From contig JAIPGT010000004.1 in assembly GCA_021735565.1 (NCBI GenBank), positions 1 to 23,795 of the forward strand: DNA of 23,795 nucleotides. The letters are read 5' to 3'. The notes beneath the pieces are model-generated. The model was given only the letters and a program-made list of their open reading frames with translations, was not told the DNA's origin and did no database searches. The position numbers were made by a program, and so were the translations under genes. The DNA comes from Patescibacteria group bacterium. Its GTDB lineage: Bacteria > Patescibacteria > ABY1 > JAGPKW01. Position 1 is the stretch's first letter. Every line of letters starts with the position of its first letter. Shown here one piece after another: positions 8,134-15,657 of the stretch.

Positions 8134-8931
8134 ATGATTTTTAAAAAAGAAATATTACCACTTCTGATAATTATTTTTTTATTATCAAATACAGTAAATG
8201 CAAAATCAATATTTTTATCAGACGATAAAGATGCAAAAAATAATATTTATACAAATTCAAATTTAATAGAAAATGATGTTAAAATAGAGCTAGAAGCTGA
8301 TACATCAGAAAACACATTTTTTACAGTATTAAATGATCTAAAAGTTAAACCTGAAGCGAAAGAAGGAATGAAAATTATATCTAATTTATATGAATTAAAA
8401 TTATTTAGTACAAATGGAGTAGATTTACAAAAACCTTATTTATTAAAATTTAAATATAATACAGAAAATAAAAGTGCAAAAAGATATATTTATTTTTATA
8501 ATGAATATAATCAAACTTGGAATAAAGTAAATTTTTCAGAAGACACAGGAGAAGAAATAAGAGTGAATTTAATACATCAAAAATATGCAAAATTTGCTAT
8601 TTTAGAAGAAATACACACAGTAGAAAAGCAATTTATAGGAGAGGCTACTTATTACGGAGGGCATGGATTCTTTGATGGTAGGCCAACAAAATCAGGAGAG
8701 ATTTTTGATTCTACTTTAATGACAGCAGCAATGAATTTAGGTGTTAAAATGGGAACTATGGCAAAAGTAACTAATTTAGAAAATAATAAAGAAATAATTG
8801 TCAAAATAAATGACACAGGAGGATTTTCTGGCAAAACAGTTATAGATTTATCAAAAGGAGCATTTTCTGAACTTGCTAACCCATCACAAGGAAGAATAAA
8901 TGTAAAAGTTGAAATATTAAAAAATTATTAA
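8134..8931 (+). CDS. rlpA: RlpA-like double-psi beta-barrel protein (probable septal lytic transglycosylase)
   Basis: This 265-residue exported protein has a signal peptide (about residues 1-23), an unrecognised beta-rich region (about 45-160) and a C-terminal RlpA/DPBB domain (about 167-262). RlpA enzymes cleave glycan strands at the septum, preferring peptide-stripped peptidoglycan. The domain carries GEATYYGG, TKSGE and INDTGG, then IDLSKGAFSEL. The acidic residues matching those needed by active RlpA proteins (Glu of the 'GE' and Asp of the 'ND' motifs) are present as E189 and D227, so activity is plausible. No SPOR domain is seen; the N-terminal region may replace it. The gene leads a cluster with ftsE and ftsX 18 bp downstream, hinting that FtsEX controls its activity, as it does other hydrolases. 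Confidence 0.82.
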   Translation: MIFKKEILPLLIIIFLLSNTVNAKSIFLSDDKDAKNNIYTNSNLIENDVKIELEADTSENTFFTVLNDLKVKPEAKEGMKIISNLYELKLFSTNGVDLQKPYLLKFKYNTENKSAKRYIYFYNEYNQTWNKVNFSEDTGEEIRVNLIHQKYAKFAILEEIHTVEKQFIGEATYYGGHGFFDGRPTKSGEIFDSTLMTAAMNLGVKMGTMAKVTNLENNKEIIVKINDTGGFSGKTVIDLSKGAFSELANPSQGRINVKVEILKNY

Positions 8932-8949
8932 AAATAAAAAATAAAAAAG

Positions 8950-9630
8950 GTGATAAAATTTAAAAATATAAATAAAACTTATCAATATAAAGATCTTGTT
9001 TTAAAAGATATTAATTTAGTTATAGAAAGTGGTGAATATATTTGTATAATAGGGAGGAGTGGTGCTGGAAAAACAACCCTAGTAAAATTATTAACAGCAG
9101 AAGAAAAACCAAATTCAGGACAAATTATTATTGATGGATGGGATATAACTAAAATAAAAAAAAGAGAAATACCTTCTTTAAGAAGACAAGTTGGAGTTAT
9201 ATTTCAAGATTTTAGGTTATTATCCAGAAAAACAGCCAGAGAAAATATTTCATTTGCTTGTGAAATTTGTGGAGATTATGGATCAAATATGAAAGACAAG
9301 GTTGATAAATTATTAAAAATTGTTGGATTATCAGATAAGGGGAATAATTACCCAGATGAATTATCAGGTGGTGAAAAACAAAGAGTAGCAATAGCTAGAG
9401 CCCTAGCTTTTAATCCTACAATATTAGTTGCAGATGAACCTACTGGAAATTTAGATTCTATAAATACAACAGGAATATTAATGTTATTAGACGATATAAA
9501 TAAAATGGGAACAACAGTTATTTTAATAACTCATGATGAAAGTGTTGTTTCTAAAATAGATAAAAGAACAATTTTAATGGAAAAAGGTCAAATAATAAGA
9601 GAAGAAGAAAAAGGTAAATATATAATATAA
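8950..9630 (+). CDS. ftsE: FtsE, cell-division ABC-transporter ATPase
   Basis: This 226-residue cytoplasmic ATPase partners FtsX; the complex transmits ATP hydrolysis across the membrane to activate peptidoglycan hydrolases during division. Walker A is GRSGAGKTT (35-43), the Q-loop glutamine is Q86 within VIFQDFRLL, the signature is LSGGEKQ (138-144) and Walker B leads into DEPTGNLD (162-169), followed by the TH switch (ITHD). The IFQDFRLL segment and normal length are characteristic of FtsE. The start is GTG, directly preceded by AAAAAAG as in the ATPase gene at 4001; no in-frame ATG fits. The stop overlaps the ftsX start (TAATG), indicating coupled synthesis. Confidence 0.92.
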   Translation: MIKFKNINKTYQYKDLVLKDINLVIESGEYICIIGRSGAGKTTLVKLLTAEEKPNSGQIIIDGWDITKIKKREIPSLRRQVGVIFQDFRLLSRKTARENISFACEICGDYGSNMKDKVDKLLKIVGLSDKGNNYPDELSGGEKQRVAIARALAFNPTILVADEPTGNLDSINTTGILMLLDDINKMGTTVILITHDESVVSKIDKRTILMEKGQIIREEEKGKYII

Positions 9631-10541
9631 TGATTACATTTATTAGGTTAATAAAATATGCAATTCAAGGATTTATTAGAAATTTCTGGCTTTCTTTTAT
9701 TTGTATAACGACGATTTCCTTAGCTTTTATTTCTATAGATCTTTTTTATAGTTTAGGAATTATATCAGATAATTTTGTTTCATCTATGAAAGATAAGGTT
9801 GATATTAGTATTTATTTAAAACCAGAAGAATCTAGAACAAAAGTAGAATCAATAAAAGATAATTTATTGAGTTTAAACGAAGTTTTAGAGGTTAGATTAT
9901 TAACAAAAGAAGAAGCATTAACTAAATTTAAAGAAAGACATAGCGAAAATGCTGTTTTATTAGAATCAATAGACGATTTATCAGAAAATCCACTAGGTGA
10001 TACTTTAATAGTAAAAGCAGAAAATCCAGATGATTATCAAAAAATATTAGAATATATAGACAGTTTTGGATATGTAAATTCAATATTAGAAACTGATTAT
10101 ACTAATAATCAGTTAATAATGGATAAAATAAATTCATTTAATGACTCATTAAAAAATCTTTTAATATTTATTAGTATATTTTTTGCATTAATATCTTCTA
10201 TTACTGTTTTAAATACTATAAGAATGACTATTTATAGTAGGAGAAAAGAAATACAAATAATGAGATTTTTAGGCGCATCAAATTCTTTTATAAAGGTTCC
10301 ATTTTTAATTGAAGGATCTTTTTATATGATTTTAGGATGGATCACATCATATATAGCTTTTTATGGAATTAATATATTAATTAAATCTTATGCTCAAAAT
10401 ATTTTTGCCGTATATGATTTTGATATAGCAAAAATAATTTTATCTAATTCTCAAACATTTTTAATATCAGAACTTGTGATAGGAATTATTCTTTCAATAT
10501 TAGCAAGTCTATTCACTATAAGAAGATATGCAAAAGTTTAA
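9630..10541 (+). CDS. ftsX: FtsX, cell-division ABC-transporter permease-like protein
   Basis: This 303-residue membrane protein is the partner of FtsE. It has an N-terminal membrane helix (about residues 19-42), a large extracytoplasmic domain (about 45-170) expected to bind a hydrolase or adaptor, and three further helices (about 174-198, 220-248 and 278-298). Four helices with one large loop after the first is the FtsX topology. The segment NTIRMTIYSRRKEIQIMRFLGAS matches the conserved FtsX cytoplasmic loop. Its ATG shares one base with the ftsE stop, and its 3' end overlaps the VanZ-like gene by 14 bases. No dedicated substrate-transport role is expected. Confidence 0.92.
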   Translation: MITFIRLIKYAIQGFIRNFWLSFICITTISLAFISIDLFYSLGIISDNFVSSMKDKVDISIYLKPEESRTKVESIKDNLLSLNEVLEVRLLTKEEALTKFKERHSENAVLLESIDDLSENPLGDTLIVKAENPDDYQKILEYIDSFGYVNSILETDYTNNQLIMDKINSFNDSLKNLLIFISIFFALISSITVLNTIRMTIYSRRKEIQIMRFLGASNSFIKVPFLIEGSFYMILGWITSYIAFYGINILIKSYAQNIFAVYDFDIAKIILSNSQTFLISELVIGIILSILASLFTIRRYAKV

Positions 10542-10914
10542 AAATAAAACTCTAAACAAAGAATTTATATACAAAATATTATTTTTTATTTGGTTAATTT
10601 TTATATTTTTTCTATCTTCATTAGAAGAAACGAGGCCTGCAGGGATTCCTGATAACCTTCAATTTGTTTTAAGAAAAGTATTCCATATATTTGAATTTTT
10701 TATTTTAAATTTATTTTTATTAAAAGGATTTTCAAAAAATAAAAAAGATAATATATTATTTACATTAATTTCAATTTTATTTGCAATATTAGACGAAATT
10801 CATCAGTTTTTTGTTTTAAATAGAGTAGCGTCAATTTTTGATGTTTTAATAGATACAATAGGTATTTTATTTAGTTATATTATTTATAATTTATCAAAAT
10901 TAAAACATTCATAA
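10528..10914 (+). CDS. VanZ-like family membrane protein
   Basis: This 128-residue protein has about four membrane helices (near residues 15-31, 52-67, 76-90 and 104-121). The family pattern is visible: RKVFHIFEF (49-57), then DEIHQ (89-93), R99 and a D-x-x-x-D-x-x-G stretch (105-112). VanZ proteins confer low teicoplanin resistance in enterococci, but the biochemical role of the wider family is unsettled, with links to the cell envelope. The ATG lies inside the ftsX coding region (14-base overlap), so it is probably translated from the same mRNA. The overlap ties it to the RlpA-FtsEX unit. The family is confident; the function is not. Confidence 0.8.
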   Translation: MQKFKNKTLNKEFIYKILFFIWLIFIFFLSSLEETRPAGIPDNLQFVLRKVFHIFEFFILNLFLLKGFSKNKKDNILFTLISILFAILDEIHQFFVLNRVASIFDVLIDTIGILFSYIIYNLSKLKHS

Positions 10915-10920
10915 TTATAT

Positions 10921-10954
10921 AAAATTGCACGTGATTTTAATGTGCATTTTATTT
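10921..10954 (+). terminator. Weak terminator-like hairpin after the VanZ-like gene
   Basis: TGCAC (10926-10930) pairs with GTGCA (10942-10946) around an 11-base loop. Flanking AAAA (10921-10924) can pair with TTTT (10947-10950) past a one-base bulge, and TTTTATTT follows. The stem is short, so the call is tentative, but it lies seven bases past the last gene of the rlpA-ftsEX-vanZ run. Confidence 0.45.
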
Positions 10955-10980
10955 GAAAATAATATTTTATTTTATAATTC

Positions 10981-11006
10981 ATGTGGGAACGCGCCACGGC
11001 GAGTTC
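10981..11006. repeat. GC-rich hairpin repeat, copy B
   Basis: ATGTGGGAACGCGCC (10981-10995) is identical to the left part of the repeat at 7969-7983. After two bases the right arm GGCGAGTTC pairs with GAACGCGCC except for one mismatch. As with the other copy, it sits between a gene end and the next promoter. Confidence 0.75.
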
Positions 11007-11028
11007 TTACGTATTTTACCAAAATGCA

Positions 11029-11057
11029 TTGACATTTTATATAAAAAATGTTATAAA
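11029..11057 (+). promoter_or_regulatory. Consensus-like sigma-70 promoter for the 73-residue protein
   Basis: A perfect -35 TTGACA (11029-11034) is separated by 17 bases from TATAAA (11052-11057), five of six matches to the -10 consensus. It is the best promoter in the window. The expected start near 11064 leaves a short leader containing the ribosome-binding site at 11073-11080. Confidence 0.82.
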
Positions 11058-11072
11058 TTAATATCAAAAATA

Positions 11073-11080
11073 AAAGGAGG
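11073..11080 (+). promoter_or_regulatory. Strong Shine-Dalgarno sequence
   Basis: AAAGGAGG ends six bases before the ATG at 11087, the ideal distance. It is the only canonical ribosome-binding site I see before a gene in this window; other genes start after A/T-rich DNA or overlap the preceding gene. Confidence 0.85.
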
Positions 11081-11086
11081 ATAATT

Positions 11087-11308
11087 ATGTATATAGCAGA
11101 TAGAACTTTGATATTTGTTTTAAAGGCTATTTTTATAATATTAATTATAATATTAATTATAACAATGTTATTTAAAATAACAGAAGTTCCATCTTCTGAG
11201 AAAATTTTCTTAAATCTTCTTGAAAGATTAGTAGATTTTATCAGAAGTTTATTTGTTGTTTCTCATGATGCATCAAGGGAAATAATAAATAATTTCAAGC
11301 TACCATAA
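11087..11308 (+). CDS. Small single-span membrane protein, unknown function
   Basis: I do not recognise this 73-residue protein. It has a short polar start (MYIADR), one very hydrophobic helix rich in Ile (about residues 8-29), and a C-terminal part with a likely amphipathic helix (about 37-58) followed by a polar tail. No catalytic or metal motif is seen. The gene is a complete transcription unit, with a consensus-like promoter, the only strong Shine-Dalgarno in the window and a perfect terminator three bases after the stop. This argues for a real, well-expressed protein despite its size. Its neighbours are a VanZ-like gene and murG, so an envelope role is possible but unproven. The helix codons contain a repeated ATAATATTAATT, typical of Ile-rich coding in AT-rich DNA. 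Confidence 0.8.
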   Translation: MYIADRTLIFVLKAIFIILIIILIITMLFKITEVPSSEKIFLNLLERLVDFIRSLFVVSHDASREIINNFKLP

Positions 11309-11310
11309 TA

Positions 11311-11341
11311 AATAGGAAGCATAAAACTTCCTATTTTTTTT
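11311..11341 (+). terminator. Intrinsic terminator after the small membrane gene
   Basis: AATAGGAAG (11311-11319) pairs perfectly with CTTCCTATT (11327-11335) around a seven-base loop, followed by a run of T residues to 11341. It separates this unit from murG. Confidence 0.9.
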
Positions 11342-11350
11342 ATAATATTA

Positions 11351-11356
11351 TACAAT
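11351..11356 (+). promoter_or_regulatory. Possible -10 element for murG (leaderless)
   Basis: TACAAT at 11351-11356 lies six bases before the murG ATG at 11363, so transcription would begin at or next to the start codon. An alternative TATAAT is at 11341-11346. The -35 region would fall in the terminator stem and is poor. A promoter is expected because a terminator lies just upstream. Confidence 0.4.
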
Positions 11357-11362
11357 GTCTTT

Positions 11363-12424
11363 ATGGAAAACAATAAAATGATATTTTTTTCAGGTGGTGG
11401 AACCTTAGGATCAGTTACTCCATTATTAGGACTTTATGAAGAATTAAAATCTAATAATAAAGATTATAATTTTGTATGGATTGGAACTAAAAATGGCCCA
11501 GAAAAAGATATTATAGAAAAAGAAAATATAAAATTTATAACAATAAGATCAGATAAATTAAGAAGATATTTTGATATTAGAAATTTTTTTATTCCTATAA
11601 ATTTAATTATTGCTTATTTTCAATCAATTAAATTAATAAATAAATATAAACCAGAAATTATATTAACAGCAGGGGGTTTTGTTTGCGTTCCTTTAGTTTA
11701 TGCAGGATGTAGATTAAAAGTAAAAACTGTTATTCATCAACAAGACTTAAAAGCAGGTCTTGCTAATAAATTAATGTCTAAAAAATCTGATTTAATAACA
11801 ATTACTTTTGATAAATCCAAAGAGGATTACAAAAAATATGAAAATAAGGTTATAAAAACAGGAAATTTAGTCAGAAATTCAATATTTAAGTATAAAAATA
11901 CAGATTTAAAGAAACTTTTTAATATAGAAACAGAAAAACCGATTTTACTAATTACAGGTGGGGGAACTGGTTCAGTTTTTATAAATAATTTAATATTAAA
12001 AAATATAGATTTTATATTAAATTATTATTTTGTAATACACCTATTTGGAAAAGGAAAATTACCAGAGAATACAATAGAAAAAAAAGATTATATAATAACA
12101 GAATTTTCAAAAGAAACTGATAAATTATTTAATTTAGCAGATGTAGTAGTAACTAGAGCTGGTCTTGGAACTCTTACTGAATTATCAGCTATTTCAAAAG
12201 CATGTATAATAATTCCTTTACCTGGTCATCAAGAAGAAAATGTTAAGATTTTAGAAAATAGTATTCCTGTATTTTATCAAAATAATTTTTTAGAAAAAGA
12301 TTTTTTAAATAAATTAAAAGAATTATCAGAAGATAAAAAATTAAGATTAGAAATTGGGAAAAACTTAAATAAAATAATAGAAATTGGAAATGAAAAATAT
12401 ATAAAAATATTAAATAATTTATAA
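11363..12424 (+). CDS. murG: MurG, lipid II-forming N-acetylglucosaminyltransferase
   Basis: MurG transfers GlcNAc from UDP-GlcNAc to lipid I on the inner membrane face, making lipid II. This 353-residue protein has the two Rossmann-like halves of GT-B enzymes. The N-terminal glycine loop is GGGTLGSVTP (11-20). The middle carries TAGGFVCVPLVYA and HQQDLKAGLANK, equivalents of the acceptor-side motifs. The C-terminal half has GGGTGSVFINN and then RAGLGTLTELSA and PLPGHQEENV around the UDP-GlcNAc site. Where well-studied MurG proteins have His in GGTGGH, this one has Ser17. The length is normal. The ATG at 11363 follows a probable -10; ATG 11378 is a weaker alternative start. The tRNA gene begins five bases after the stop. 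Confidence 0.87.
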   Translation: MENNKMIFFSGGGTLGSVTPLLGLYEELKSNNKDYNFVWIGTKNGPEKDIIEKENIKFITIRSDKLRRYFDIRNFFIPINLIIAYFQSIKLINKYKPEIILTAGGFVCVPLVYAGCRLKVKTVIHQQDLKAGLANKLMSKKSDLITITFDKSKEDYKKYENKVIKTGNLVRNSIFKYKNTDLKKLFNIETEKPILLITGGGTGSVFINNLILKNIDFILNYYFVIHLFGKGKLPENTIEKKDYIITEFSKETDKLFNLADVVVTRAGLGTLTELSAISKACIIIPLPGHQEENVKILENSIPVFYQNNFLEKDFLNKLKELSEDKKLRLEIGKNLNKIIEIGNEKYIKILNNL

Positions 12425-12429
12425 TAAAT

Positions 12430-12505
12430 GCCATTGTAGCTCAGTTGGTAGAGCGCATCCATGGTAAGGATGAGGTCTGCGGTTCAAACCCGCACAATGG
12501 CTCCA
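12430..12505 (+). tRNA. tRNA-Thr (anticodon GGU)
   Basis: The 76-base sequence folds as a standard cloverleaf. The acceptor arms GCCATTG and CAATGGC pair fully. There is a D arm with AGCTCAGTTGGTAGAGC, an anticodon stem CATCC/GGATG with loop ATGGTAA (anticodon GGT, reading ACC/ACU), and a T arm with GGTTCAAACC. The discriminator is U73 and the 3' CCA is encoded. The gene begins five bases after the murG stop with no room for its own promoter, so it is probably cut from the murG transcript. Confidence 0.95.
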
Positions 12506-12522
12506 AAAAATACATAAAAGTA

Positions 12523-12551
12523 TTAAGAAAACCTTAAATATATGCTAAAAT
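12523..12551 (+). promoter_or_regulatory. Probable promoter for the surface-protein genes
   Basis: TTAAGA (12523-12528, four of six to the -35 consensus) is separated by 17 bases from TAAAAT (12546-12551), which is preceded by TGC (extended -10). Transcription would start near 12558, about 32 bases before the ATG at 12590. Confidence 0.6.
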
Positions 12552-12589
12552 AGTATTAATAAATTATTTAATAAATTATTATTTTTTTT

Positions 12590-14500
12590 ATGAAAAAAGG
12601 GTTTATAAAGAAAACGAGTCCAGCAAGTAAAATATTATTATCATCTATAATATTTGCAACTACTGGATTTATAGGAGTATCTCTAGCTTCAGTATCATCT
12701 CCAATATATAGTCCAGGAGAAACATTATCACCAACATGTTCTCCAGGTGAAGAAAATTGTGGAGTATCTATGAATTTAGATTCTCTAACGAATGTAAAAG
12801 ATATAACAGAACAAGATAATGATCTATTATTTTATGATACTAATGGATGGAATAGATTAGGACATGGAACAGATGGACAAGTATTAAAATATACAACGGA
12901 TAGTGGATTAGGATGGGGCAACTCTGGTTTGGATGGTATAGATATTTTAGAAAATGGTAATGTAGGTATTGGAATAAGTACGCCTTCTAAAAAACTCGAC
13001 ATTTCTGGTGATGGTATTAACTTAGAGAATACTACTTTTGCTTTTCAAAATGGTATTATTTATAAAAATGGAACTCCTTTTATTCATAACTTTAATTATG
13101 GAAATAATGGAACTGTTACTACTGATGGTTATAATATTTTTGTAGGAGAAAATTCTGGTAATTTAACTATGGGTTCTGATGCTTCTTGGAGTTCTGATGC
13201 TTCTTATAATATTGGAATTGGAACAGAAAGTTTGAATAGTAATACAACTGGTTCTGATAATGTAGCCATAGGTTATCAATCACTTTATTCTAATACTATT
13301 GGTATTTTTAATACAGCTATAGGTAATTATGTCTTGTATGATAATACAGAAGGAGATGGAAATGTAGGTTTAGGAGATTCTTCTCTCCGTAATAACACAA
13401 CTGGTAATTATAATATAGGCATAGGATTTTCTTCCTTACAATTAAATACAACAGGATATGGAAATATGGGTATAGGAAATGGAGCTTTAAATCTTAATGA
13501 AACTGGTATTGGAAATGCATCTTTAGGGTCTTTGGCTTTAGCAGGTAACATATCAGGAAATTTTAATATAGCAATTGGTACATATGCAGGAAAGGAAATT
13601 GCGGGAACAACTGGAGACCCTATGTATCAAGAAACTTTTACAAATAATTTAGTAAATAGTTCGATATATTTAGGAGCTTTAACAAAAGCATCAGCTAATG
13701 GAAATAATAATGAAATAGTAATAGGATACGATGCTACAGGATTAGGAAGTAATACAGTAGTATTAGGAAATGATAGTATAATAACAACAGCTTTAAGGGG
13801 AAATGTAGGAATTGGAACAACTACCCCAACATATAAATTAGAAGTAGCAGGTAATGCTAAATTTGATTCTACTGTAGAATTTAGTGCTACAAATGAAACT
13901 CCATTTGCAAAATTTCCATATTCTTCAGGTCATACTCCTGAACAATATTTAGAATGGGGAACATTAAAATTATATCAAACACACAATAATGCTTTATTCA
14001 TAAAACCAAAAGAATTAAATCAAGTAGTTGGACTTAGTCTTACTCCAACAGGAAATGGAAGAGGTGCATATCAAATATATTCTAGTGCAAATATACATTA
14101 TGGAAATCCAGGATTTGCTGTTTTAAATAGTGGTTTATCCCCAGCAAATTGGTATGGAGGAAATACATCTGAATCTTATGCAACTTTTTCCACAGAACAA
14201 CATGCAGACCCAGATTATCCTATAACTAAGATGTTTATTGGAGAAACAGAAGGTAATATTTTAAACGAAATTTCATTTGTTTATAATAATATGAGCGTAA
14301 CAGCTATGACTATAAAAGAAGATAGGATTGATGTAAATGTTGATTTATATACTGATACATTAAATGTTACAGAATTATTAAATGCACCTAGATTAGAATC
14401 AGATCCTACTGAAGGAATTATTGGAGGGTCAATATATTTTAATACAGGAGATAATAAATTAAAAGTATATAATGGTTCTATTTGGCAAGATTTAAATTAA
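12590..14500 (+). CDS. Secreted adhesin/tail-fibre-like repeat protein
   Basis: This 636-residue protein has a signal peptide (about residues 1-34), then a Pro/Ser/Cys region with 'SPGE' twice. Two copies of a GNVGIG-x-x-TP-x-x-KL motif lie near residues 122 and 404. Between them is a block of seven 17-residue repeats (about 207-325) of the type N-x-x-I-G-x-x-x-L-x-x-N-x-x-G, resembling YadA-like head repeats that build beta-rolls or fibres. The C-terminus ends with a YFNTGDNKLKVYNGSIWQDL motif. No endosialidase chaperone (S74) domain is seen. An extracellular fibrous or adhesive role is inferred; related proteins are common in CPR genomes. It has its own promoter, and the next gene starts five bases after its stop. 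Confidence 0.75.
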   Translation: MKKGFIKKTSPASKILLSSIIFATTGFIGVSLASVSSPIYSPGETLSPTCSPGEENCGVSMNLDSLTNVKDITEQDNDLLFYDTNGWNRLGHGTDGQVLKYTTDSGLGWGNSGLDGIDILENGNVGIGISTPSKKLDISGDGINLENTTFAFQNGIIYKNGTPFIHNFNYGNNGTVTTDGYNIFVGENSGNLTMGSDASWSSDASYNIGIGTESLNSNTTGSDNVAIGYQSLYSNTIGIFNTAIGNYVLYDNTEGDGNVGLGDSSLRNNTTGNYNIGIGFSSLQLNTTGYGNMGIGNGALNLNETGIGNASLGSLALAGNISGNFNIAIGTYAGKEIAGTTGDPMYQETFTNNLVNSSIYLGALTKASANGNNNEIVIGYDATGLGSNTVVLGNDSIITTALRGNVGIGTTTPTYKLEVAGNAKFDSTVEFSATNETPFAKFPYSSGHTPEQYLEWGTLKLYQTHNNALFIKPKELNQVVGLSLTPTGNGRGAYQIYSSANIHYGNPGFAVLNSGLSPANWYGGNTSESYATFSTEQHADPDYPITKMFIGETEGNILNEISFVYNNMSVTAMTIKEDRIDVNVDLYTDTLNVTELLNAPRLESDPTEGIIGGSIYFNTGDNKLKVYNGSIWQDLN

Positions 14501-14505
14501 ATTTT

Positions 14506-15657
14506 ATGAAAAATAAATATTTATTAATATTAATATTATCTTTAATATTTCCTGTGAATATTTTAGCATCTGCATCAGAAGGGGAAATAGATGATGAATA
14601 TAAATATGCATGGTCTGAAAATATAGGCTGGATAAATTTTGATACCACAAATGGAAATATAATTATTAAAGATGATGAAATTACAGGATATGCATGGTCT
14701 GAAAATCTAGGATGGATAAATTTAAATCCAAACACCTCTGGTGTTCAAAATGATAATGAAGGTAATTTATCAGGATATGCTTGGGGAGAAAATACTGGTT
14801 GGATAAATTTTTCAGAAGTAACAATAGATAACGATGGCTATTTTAATGGATACGCAACAGGAGATATAACTGGAAGAATAAGTTTTAATTGTGAAAATAC
14901 AGATTCTTGTGATTCTTCTAATTTTAAAGTTAGAACAGATTGGAGACATTTATCTTTAAGAGTAAAACCAATAAATCCACCTAAACCATCATTTAAATGT
15001 AGTGATGGTATAGATAATGATGGAGATGGTTTAATTGATTATCCAAATGATCCAGGATGTTCTTCATTAAATGATAATAGTGAAGCCAGTGATAATAATG
15101 TAAATAAAGAAAATAACAGCAATAATGGCGATGATGATAATAAAAATGGAAACAATAATAATGATAAAGTAAATGACGAAAACAATAACAATAACGTAAA
15201 TAACGGAAATGATAATTCAGGAAATGCAAATAATAATGCCGTTGAAAATAATAATTCTCAAAATCAATATAAATTTACAAAACCTTTAGATATAGGAGAA
15301 ATAAGTGAAGATGTTAAAAATTTACAAATATTTTTAAATAATAATGGCTTTTTAATATCAGAAGATGGTCCAGGATCAAAAGGAAATGAAACAAATTATT
15401 TTGGGCCCAAAACTAAGGAGGCACTTATAAAATTCCAAAATGAATATAAAAAAGAAATTCTAGAGCCATTAGGTATAGATAATGGAACGGGATATCTTGG
15501 TAGATCAACAATAAATTTTATAGAAAAATTAAGCAGTTCTAGTAATACAAATAATTCTTCAAATAACACTTCATCTAATTCAAACCAAAGTTCAAATACA
15601 GGAAGTTCTAAACCCCAAGAATTAAAAAATCAAGCAATAAAAATTCTATTCCAGTAG
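14506..15657 (+). CDS. Secreted protein with W-repeats, Ca-binding-like motif and peptidoglycan-binding domain (3' end frameshifted)
   Basis: I take the ATG at 14506 (383 residues) over a TTG at 14482 because it starts directly with a signal peptide (about 1-22). Next come three YAW-x-EN-x-GWI repeats (34-45, 62-73, 91-102) and a degenerate fourth (116-127). A CSDGIDNDGDGLIDYPNDPGC segment follows (165-185), rich in Asp as in calcium-binding loops. After an Asn/Asp linker (about 190-255) comes a PG-binding-1-like domain (about 256-341) and a Ser/Asn tail. The protein should bind peptidoglycan at the surface, possibly partnering the adhesin upstream. The frame ends at TAG 15655, the only non-TAA stop in the window, while the -1 frame stays open to TAA at 15815. 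The 3' end therefore appears frameshifted. Confidence 0.78.
   Translation: MKNKYLLILILSLIFPVNILASASEGEIDDEYKYAWSENIGWINFDTTNGNIIIKDDEITGYAWSENLGWINLNPNTSGVQNDNEGNLSGYAWGENTGWINFSEVTIDNDGYFNGYATGDITGRISFNCENTDSCDSSNFKVRTDWRHLSLRVKPINPPKPSFKCSDGIDNDGDGLIDYPNDPGCSSLNDNSEASDNNVNKENNSNNGDDDNKNGNNNNDKVNDENNNNNVNNGNDNSGNANNNAVENNNSQNQYKFTKPLDIGEISEDVKNLQIFLNNNGFLISEDGPGSKGNETNYFGPKTKEALIKFQNEYKKEILEPLGIDNGTGYLGRSTINFIEKLSSSSNTNNSSNNTSSNSNQSSNTGSSKPQELKNQAIKILFQ

Noticed and set aside
13208..13564. 51-bp periodicity considered as a possible CRISPR or minisatellite
   Set aside because: The period keeps frame and encodes degenerate 17-residue protein repeats; the DNA copies are diverged.
14482..14505. 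TTG start eight codons upstream for the W-repeat protein
   Set aside because: It overlaps the previous gene and puts charged residues ahead of an otherwise well-formed signal peptide; the ATG at 14506 fits better.
14993..15229. Antisense open frame rich in His/Tyr opposite the Asn/Asp linker
   Set aside because: It is the complement of low-complexity Asn/Asp codons; there is no start signal and its composition is unlike any neighbour.
15101..15262. AAT-rich array that looks like a repeat locus
   Set aside because: It is the Asn/Asp coding linker of the peptidoglycan-binding protein, with no fixed spacers or repeated unit, so it is not CRISPR.
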